Assembly (NCBI GenBank): GCA_021292165.1
Contig: CM037879.1
Span: 24,411,817 to 24,475,816 of the forward strand
Direction of reading: 5' to 3'
Length of the DNA stretch: 64,000 nt
DNA from: Shinisaurus crocodilurus
Lineage: Eukaryota; Chordata; Lepidosauria; Squamata; Shinisauridae
Part shown: positions 63,821 through 64,000 of the stretch, piece after piece
How positions within the stretch are numbered: position 1 is the stretch's first letter
Layout: each line of letters begins with the position of its first letter
The notes under the pieces: generated by a model
The model's database searches: none
The model's input: only the letters and a program-made list of their open reading frames with translations
What the model was told of the DNA's origin: nothing
Translations under genes and position numbers: made by a program

Positions 63821-64000
63821 AAGTAGAGCTTGGCGGTACAGCACGGAACAGAAGAAGCCACGCTATGCTGAGTCAGTCCATCGATCTATTTACCTCAGTG
63901 CTGTTGATACTGACTGGCAGTGGCCCTTCAAGGTTTTGGACAGAAGGATTTCCAGGTCCTAGGTTTGATCCCTAGCATTCTCAGTTAATGTAGGGCTAAG

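Noticed and set aside
56630..64000. PYGB exon 1
   Set aside because: No minus-strand frame here shows the conserved phosphorylase N-terminus; exon 1 must lie further right.

Overview
This is a stretch of vertebrate nuclear DNA, most probably from a squamate reptile. The grounds are a split gene with GT-AG introns, abundant CR1/L2-type LINE 3' ends, tRNA-derived SINEs resembling the squamate Sauria SINE, DIRS and Ty1/copia retroelements, and very many short palindromic DNA transposons. Species cannot be fixed from the sequence alone.

The only host gene I can support is brain-type glycogen phosphorylase, PYGB, on the minus strand. Nineteen coding exons lie between 56629 (5') and 16869 (stop codon). 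They join in perfect phase into 762 residues that match residues 82-843 of an 843-residue phosphorylase with no gap. By comparison with the 20-exon vertebrate gene they are exons 2-20. Exon 1 (start codon, regulatory serine 15, part of the AMP site) is not in the window and should lie beyond 64000. The C-terminal sequence IPPPNIPRE identifies the brain isoform rather than muscle or liver.

Region by region: 1-4330 is a decayed DIRS retrotransposon on the minus strand (gag, reverse transcriptase, RNase H, start of a tyrosine recombinase) running off the left edge. 4345-16868 is intergenic DNA and PYGB 3' sequence with scattered LINE, SINE and MITE copies. 16869-56629 is PYGB; its introns are largely made of repeats. 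Intron 15 is enlarged by a 4.9-kb Ty1/copia element (24541-29484) with near-identical LTRs but a broken interior. 56630-64000 is part of intron 1.

The most interesting material is in the repeats: (1) the copia element with a half-tRNA type primer site and young LTRs; (2) two families of palindromic MITEs with different ends and different target duplications (4-bp TTAA type versus 8-bp hAT type) sharing almost the same 65-bp palindromic core, which also resembles the ZNF143/THAP11 binding motif; (3) a SINE with a 5S-rRNA-derived head and CR1-like tail, present twice; (4) exon 10 of PYGB lying between two such hairpins; (5) several nested insertions with exact target duplications.
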